From Acidobacteriota bacterium (GTDB lineage Bacteria > Acidobacteriota > Blastocatellia > Pyrinomonadales > Pyrinomonadaceae): a DNA stretch of 9,188 nt. The position numbers were made by a program, and so were the translations under genes. Positions 6,230 through 9,188 of the stretch are shown here, in pieces. The DNA lies in contig JAKOSS010000483.1 in assembly GCA_029777145.1 (NCBI GenBank), positions 1 through 9,188 on the forward strand. Reading direction: 5' to 3'. Under the pieces are notes generated by a model. The model searched no databases and was not told the origin of the DNA. It worked only from the letters and a program-made list of their open reading frames with translations. The number at the start of each line of letters is the position of its first letter. Within the stretch, counting starts at the first letter, position 1.

Positions 6230-6871
6230 TCACAATCGAACCCATGCGGTACATCGCATCTGTGAGTCAAACCGGCATCCCTGCACCGCGGTGTCGCCGG
6301 TTGTTCCAAGAACAGTGACGGCCCGCACGTCGGACGGAGCATTGATCCCTTCACGGGTCGAATAAACATAAATTGTTGATCCAGTGACAATACTATTGGT
6401 TCCGATCGAATCACTTCCCTCATCGACAACCTGCCCGTTGCGACGAAAACGAAGTGTGATCTTTTGATCCCCGCTGCTGAGTGGGTAATTTGAAGTCCTG
6501 AATGATGCCAGCGGGATCGGAGAAGTCGAAGTTGGATTGGCTGCAACATTATTCGGTCGAGTGCCGATCGCGACATCGTTCCGCAGCGGCACTGTCCGTA
6601 CAATCACGTCATCACTCGCGGTTGACGGCGAGTTTTCATCGATGAGCACCAACCGATTCCTGGTCTTGTTGATTTCGACCCGAAATGTGTTTCGTTGATT
6701 GAGAGCTTTCTGGCGGGCCTCATCAAACACATCCGCCATTGCTCTCGCTTGACGGTCAGTCGAGTACTTGAACAAGTTGTTCACGGAGTAAACCGCGGCG
6801 GCCGTAAGCACCGCGACGATTGACACAACAACGAGCAATTCGATGACCGAAAATCCTTCCGTTCTCTGCAT
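6230..6871 (-). CDS. FimT/GspH-like minor pilin, first gene of the first operon
   Basis: 213 aa from ATG 6869-6871. The leader is very short, MQRTEG, then FSVIELLVVVSIVAVLTAAAVYSV: Phe at +1, Glu at +5, then the membrane helix. The next helix, RQARAMADVFDEARQKALNQRNTFRVEI, matches the GspH/FimT pattern, in which a helix with ARxxAL..R leads into beta strands. ITLRFRRNGQV also fits the family. Near the C-terminus GCRFDSQMRC gives a likely disulfide loop. FimT/FimU/GspH proteins are minor pilins of the tip-priming complex. I chose this start because an in-frame TTG at 6917-6919 would add 16 residues with two cysteines before the signal and would nearly abut the candidate -35 box. No clear ribosome site precedes the ATG. 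PilV follows after 1 nt. Confidence 0.87.
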   Translation of the reverse strand: MQRTEGFSVIELLVVVSIVAVLTAAAVYSVNNLFKYSTDRQARAMADVFDEARQKALNQRNTFRVEINKTRNRLVLIDENSPSTASDDVIVRTVPLRNDVAIGTRPNNVAANPTSTSPIPLASFRTSNYPLSSGDQKITLRFRRNGQVVDEGSDSIGTNSIVTGSTIYVYSTREGINAPSDVRAVTVLGTTGDTAVQGCRFDSQMRCTAWVRL

Positions 6872-6909
6872 GATGGTGAATGTTTGCCGACGAATCGGGC
6901 AACAACTCA

Positions 6910-6939
6910 AGTCTGACAAACATCGTTTAACGGTGTCAA
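6910..6939 (-). promoter_or_regulatory. Candidate promoter of the first minor-pilin operon
   Basis: TTGACA on the minus strand (6934-6939) is a perfect -35 match, preceded by an AT-rich run (TATAAAAAATAC) that could act as an UP element. GTTAAAC (6925-6931) follows 2 nt later, as before the second pilin operon. The -10 is poor: CAGACT or TCAGAC at 17-18 nt. A weak -10 with a motif in the spacer would suit an activated promoter, but this is inference. The distance to the pilin ATG is about 60 nt. Confidence 0.4.
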
Positions 6940-6998
6940 GTATTTTTTATACAGCGCTTTGTGAAGACGAGAGGTCTTTAGGATTGCGGCGTTCGGTC

Positions 6999-7036
6999 AA
7001 AAAAAAAATAGACCGAATCGAAAACTCAATTCGGTC
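6999..7036 (-). terminator. Rho-independent terminator after the ybdK-like gene
   Basis: GACCGAAT (7011-7018) and ATTCGGTC (7029-7036) form a perfect 8-bp stem with a 10-nt loop. On the minus strand it is followed by TA and then ten T (6999-7008). It lies 26 nt after the ligase stop codon. It has no T tract on the plus strand, so it acts only on leftward transcripts. It separates the ligase from the pilin operon. Confidence 0.9.
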
Positions 7037-7062
7037 GATAATCAGTCAGAATTCAGAAGGGC

Positions 7063-8184
7063 TCAATCAAAGCATTTCTGCGGTACGTTCTCCATTGTGT
7101 TCCGGATCAGCATGTCAACGACGGCGTTGAAATCGTGGCCGCTTTCCTCGTAAACCTTAAGCTGTTCGTCAGCCGATGTTCCCCGCTCGAGAATCGTGTG
7201 AACATGTTCGATCTCCTTCCGCGAGTCGAGTTCGTCGACCACGTCGTCGACAAATTCGAGCAGTTCACGGATCAGGTCCTTGACCGGAACTTCCTTCTGT
7301 TTTCCGAGGTCGAGCAGTTTGCCGTCAAGTCCGTAACGGATCGCCCGCCACTTGTTTTCCTGGATCAGCCGCCGGTGATAAAGGCGGAATCCGAGATTCT
7401 TCTCGATCAGAACCGTCAGCTTCGCGCAGATCGCCTGGAAGAGCGCAGCGACGGCGATCGTGTCATCCACCCGAGTCGGAATGTCGCAGATGCGAAACTC
7501 AAGCGTCGGAAATTTCGAATGCGGACGCACGTCCCACCAAACTTTCGTTCCGTCCTGAATGCAGTTCATCTTGATCAGCAGATCGACATAACTCTGGAAC
7601 TGCTGGAACGATTCGAAATGATCGGGAATGTCCGTCCGAGGGAACTTCTTGAAGACCTCTGAACGGTACGATTTCAGTCCGGTGTTGAAGCCGAGCCAGA
7701 ACGGCGAGGATGTCGTCATTGCCAAAACGTGCGGCAGAAAATAGCGCGCGGCGTTCATGATATGGATCCGGCGGTCGAGATCGCGGATGCCGACGTGGAC
7801 ATGAACTCCGAAGATAAGCAGGCTGCGCGCGACCATCTGAAGTTCGTCGACGAGCAATTTGTAGCGATCGGCCTCGAAGATCTCCTGTTCGGACCACTTC
7901 GAGAACGGATGTGTCGAGGCGGCGACGATCTCGAGTCCTTTGCGGCGCGCGAGTGAAGATATGATGCACCGCAGTTTCGAAATATCTTCGCGCGCTTCCT
8001 GAATGTTCGCGCAGACGCCGGTCCCGACCTCGATCATGGACTGGATCATTTCCGGCTTGATCTTTTCTCCGAGGAGGAGTTTGCCTTCGTCGAGGATCTC
8101 GGAAACGTGCGACTTGAGCTCGCGGGTTACGGGATCGACGATCTGGAATTCTTCTTCAATTCCGAGAGTGAATTGATCGAACAT
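7063..8184 (-). CDS. ybdK: YbdK/GCS2-type carboxylate-amine ligase
   Basis: 373 aa, matching the length of E. coli YbdK (372). The family (GCS2; glutamate-cysteine ligase 2 or carboxylate-amine ligase) activates a carboxylate with ATP and joins it to an amine; YbdK itself has only weak glutamate-cysteine ligase activity, so the real substrate here is unknown. Landmarks in order: TLGIEEEFQ (6-14) with the Glu cluster expected for metal-ATP binding, HVHVG (128-132), WWDVRPHSKFPTLEFRICD (216-234) and ENKWRAIRYGLDG (276-288). It is cytoplasmic, with no signal peptide. GGGAG (minus strand of 8191-8195) lies 6 nt before the ATG. It starts 34 nt after the PilZ gene and may share its transcript; it ends at a strong terminator. 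The family call is firm; glutathione synthesis should not be assumed. Confidence 0.93.
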   Translation of the reverse strand: MFDQFTLGIEEEFQIVDPVTRELKSHVSEILDEGKLLLGEKIKPEMIQSMIEVGTGVCANIQEAREDISKLRCIISSLARRKGLEIVAASTHPFSKWSEQEIFEADRYKLLVDELQMVARSLLIFGVHVHVGIRDLDRRIHIMNAARYFLPHVLAMTTSSPFWLGFNTGLKSYRSEVFKKFPRTDIPDHFESFQQFQSYVDLLIKMNCIQDGTKVWWDVRPHSKFPTLEFRICDIPTRVDDTIAVAALFQAICAKLTVLIEKNLGFRLYHRRLIQENKWRAIRYGLDGKLLDLGKQKEVPVKDLIRELLEFVDDVVDELDSRKEIEHVHTILERGTSADEQLKVYEESGHDFNAVVDMLIRNTMENVPQKCFD

Positions 8185-8190
8185 AGGTTT

Positions 8191-8195
8191 CTCCC
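8191..8195 (-). promoter_or_regulatory. Ribosome binding site of the ybdK-like gene
   Basis: GGGAG on the minus strand, 6 nt before ATG 8182-8184. It supports this start, which also gives the family's normal N-terminus. Confidence 0.65.
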
Positions 8196-8203
8196 AAATA
8201 AAT

Positions 8204-8216
8204 GCCGGCGGCCGGC
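8204..8216 (-). other. Short GC-rich hairpin between the PilZ and ybdK-like genes
   Basis: GCCGG (8204-8208) and CCGGC (8212-8216) can pair with a 3-nt loop, directly after the PilZ stop codon. On the minus strand ATTTATTT follows, a weak T-rich stretch. It could reduce read-through from PilZ into the ligase gene, but it is too short and poorly followed to call a terminator. Confidence 0.3.
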
Positions 8217-8218
8217 GA

Positions 8219-8551
8219 TTACTCTAACTCGAGCCCTTCCTTGAGGACCGCCTCAATTTCGTCATTAAGATTGTGGAACCGGACGCCGACGCCATGTCCG
8301 GGATCGGTGTAGACGACTACGCCGCTGATCGCGAGTTCGCGGCCCGAAACGATCATCCGCATGAAGATCAGCGTTCCCGTGTCGAGCTTCGCGTTCGTCG
8401 TCATGTAAAGTCCGCCGATACCGATGTCGCGCGTGTTTGCGATGCCGGTCGCGTCGCCGCCGTTGAAATGGACGTCAACGATGAGTTTCTTCCGATCGGA
8501 CGAGCGCCTCTCAGACGGCGAGAGCGCTCCTGAAAAGTCTTTTTCACTCAT
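8219..8551 (-). CDS. PilZ-domain protein
   Basis: 110 aa, essentially one PilZ domain with no output domain, the size of stand-alone PilZ adaptors. The N-terminal arginine motif is ERRSSDRKK: R16-SSD-R20 satisfies RxxxR, which binds cyclic di-GMP phosphate and guanine. The second motif is normally (D/N)xSxxG; here residues 42-47 are DIGIGG, so Asp and the last Gly are kept and Ser is Gly. GHGVGVRF (85-92) is the usual C-terminal strand. Binding is therefore plausible but not assured. Such proteins tune motility, pili or exopolysaccharide in the cytoplasm or at the inner membrane. It lies between the LysR-type gene (79 nt) and the ligase (34 nt), not in the pilin operon. No convincing ribosome site precedes the ATG at 8549-8551. 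The domain is firm, the partner unknown. Confidence 0.9.
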   Translation of the reverse strand: MSEKDFSGALSPSERRSSDRKKLIVDVHFNGGDATGIANTRDIGIGGLYMTTNAKLDTGTLIFMRMIVSGRELAISGVVVYTDPGHGVGVRFHNLNDEIEAVLKEGLELE

Positions 8552-8596
8552 ATAAATAGGTAAAAGGAACGGTCAGTTGGATTCTGAACGGAATCG

Positions 8597-8620
8597 CGGG
8601 AAAACGCAAATCTTTTCCCG
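8597..8620. repeat. Perfect inverted repeat between the LysR-type and PilZ genes
   Basis: CGGGAAAA (8597-8604) and TTTTCCCG (8613-8620) are perfect 8-bp arms around CGCAAATC, 10 nt after the LysR-type stop on the minus strand. There is no T tract after it on either strand, so it is not a standard terminator. It could be a transcript-end hairpin or a protein site. The rest of 8552-8630 shows only a minor GATTC/GAATC repeat (8580-8595) and an AT-rich stretch just before the PilZ start. Confidence 0.45.
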
Positions 8621-8630
8621 GACCGCCGAT

Positions 8631-9188
8631 TCAGACCTTGCTCATCTCCTTTGCCAGTTTCAAGAACACCTTCGCCGCATGCGACAGCACCGAGTTCTTG
8701 CGATATACGATATTGAGCTTCCGTTCGAGCTTCATCTCCTGTACCGACAATGCTTTAAGCTCGCCGTTCGCCAACTCGTTCTGCGCCGTGAGCTTCGGCA
8801 CGAGCGCGACGCCGGCGCCCGTTTCGACAAGACGTTTGATCGCCTCGAGCGACGGCAATTCAACCGATATATTGAGCCGCGTTTTGTGCTTCTCGAACGT
8901 CTCGATGACTTTCGCGCGATACGGCGAAACCGCGTTGTGCGCGATGAACGTCTCGACGCCGAGTTCCTTCACCGACACGCTCGAACGGGACGCGAGCGGA
9001 TGCGTCGGAGCGACGATCAGCGCGAGTTCGTCGGTCATCACCGGAACCGCGATGACCGAATTGTCATGCGGCTTGAAGGAAACCACGCCGAGTTCGACCT
9101 CACGCGCGGTGATCTCTTTCGGAATTCGGCTGGCGACGCCGCGACGGACCTCGATCTTGATCAACGGGTAGAGCTTTCGAAACTCGCG
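8631..9188 (-). CDS. LysR-type transcriptional regulator, C-terminal part only
   Basis: 185 residues remain; the frame is open through base 9188, so the N-terminal helix-turn-helix lies outside the window. The fragment begins REFRKLYPLIKIEVRRG, the usual opening of the LysR substrate-binding domain (F..YP.I...V..G). It continues with the dLGVV-like ELGVVSF, the strand ELALIVAPTHPLASRSSVSVKEL and the hallmark VETGAGVALVPKL, matching V.aG.GiallP. The C-terminal KLNIVYRKNSVLSHAAKVFLKLAKE also fits. Such proteins are cytoplasmic, bind DNA as tetramers and respond to a small ligand; neither ligand nor target can be read here. A TTG at 9162-9164 could be taken as a start but lies inside the domain, so I extend to the edge. 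Whether it controls the adjacent PilZ gene is unknown. Confidence 0.93.
   Translation of the reverse strand, partial: REFRKLYPLIKIEVRRGVASRIPKEITAREVELGVVSFKPHDNSVIAVPVMTDELALIVAPTHPLASRSSVSVKELGVETFIAHNAVSPYRAKVIETFEKHKTRLNISVELPSLEAIKRLVETGAGVALVPKLTAQNELANGELKALSVQEMKLERKLNIVYRKNSVLSHAAKVFLKLAKEMSKV

Noticed and set aside
6229..6603. 125-residue N-terminal extension of the PilV-like pilin
   Set aside because: It would overlap the FimT/GspH-like gene and place the prepilin signal in the middle of the protein. ATG 6226-6228 gives a normal 11-residue leader.
8597..8620. Rho-independent terminator after the LysR-type gene
   Set aside because: The hairpin arms are perfect, but no T tract follows on either strand, so I list it only as an inverted repeat.
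8638..9171. Plus-strand frame of 177 codons opposite the LysR-type gene
   Set aside because: It is a shadow of the LysR-type substrate-binding domain, which has recognisable motifs across its length.

Overview
This window reads as chromosomal DNA of a Gram-negative, type IV pilus-bearing bacterium. I favour an acidobacterium of the Blastocatellia/Pyrinomonadales type. That rests on memory of very long PilX-like proteins there with GRVHTNG, SDRRGD and KCC...PPTR...LPPGTP segments, and on moderate GC; no 16S gene or other marker is present, so the taxon is an inference. Every gene I can support lies on the minus strand, so the window reads right to left.

Right part (about 7000-9188): the C-terminal part of a LysR-type regulator runs off the right edge. 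It is followed by a small PilZ-domain protein (candidate cyclic-di-GMP effector) and a YbdK/GCS2-type carboxylate-amine ligase. The ligase ends at a clear rho-independent terminator (hairpin 7011-7036 plus a T10 tract on the minus strand).

Middle (1786-6871): a compact minor-pilin operon in the order FimT/GspH-like, PilV-like, PilW-like, then a very large PilX-like protein (936 aa). Gaps are 1, 2 and 16 nt. It has a candidate promoter just upstream and a good rho-independent terminator (1724-1761) just downstream of pilX.

Left part (1-1556): a second minor-pilin operon repeats the start of the same order: a FimT/GspH-like pilin, a PilV-like pilin and the first 27 codons of a third prepilin (PilW-like by position) cut by the left edge. 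Its first gene is unusual. The pilin body is followed by a 65-residue Pro-Thr stalk, encoded by a degenerate hexanucleotide tandem repeat, and a 31-residue tail with four cysteines.

Minor pilins of these classes normally form the priming complex at the pilus tip with PilY1. Two back-to-back sets suggest either two alternative tip complexes or a duplicated and diverged one. Both operons share a promoter-region pattern, TTGACA-N2-GTTWAAC, suggesting common control. Calcium-type acidic loops recur in three of the pilins. No PilY1, major pilin, ATPase or prepilin peptidase gene is visible. No gene-free stretch exceeds 300 bases; the two largest gaps (1557-1785 and 6872-7062) hold the terminators and candidate promoters. 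I see no tRNA, rRNA, CRISPR array, IS element or phage gene.
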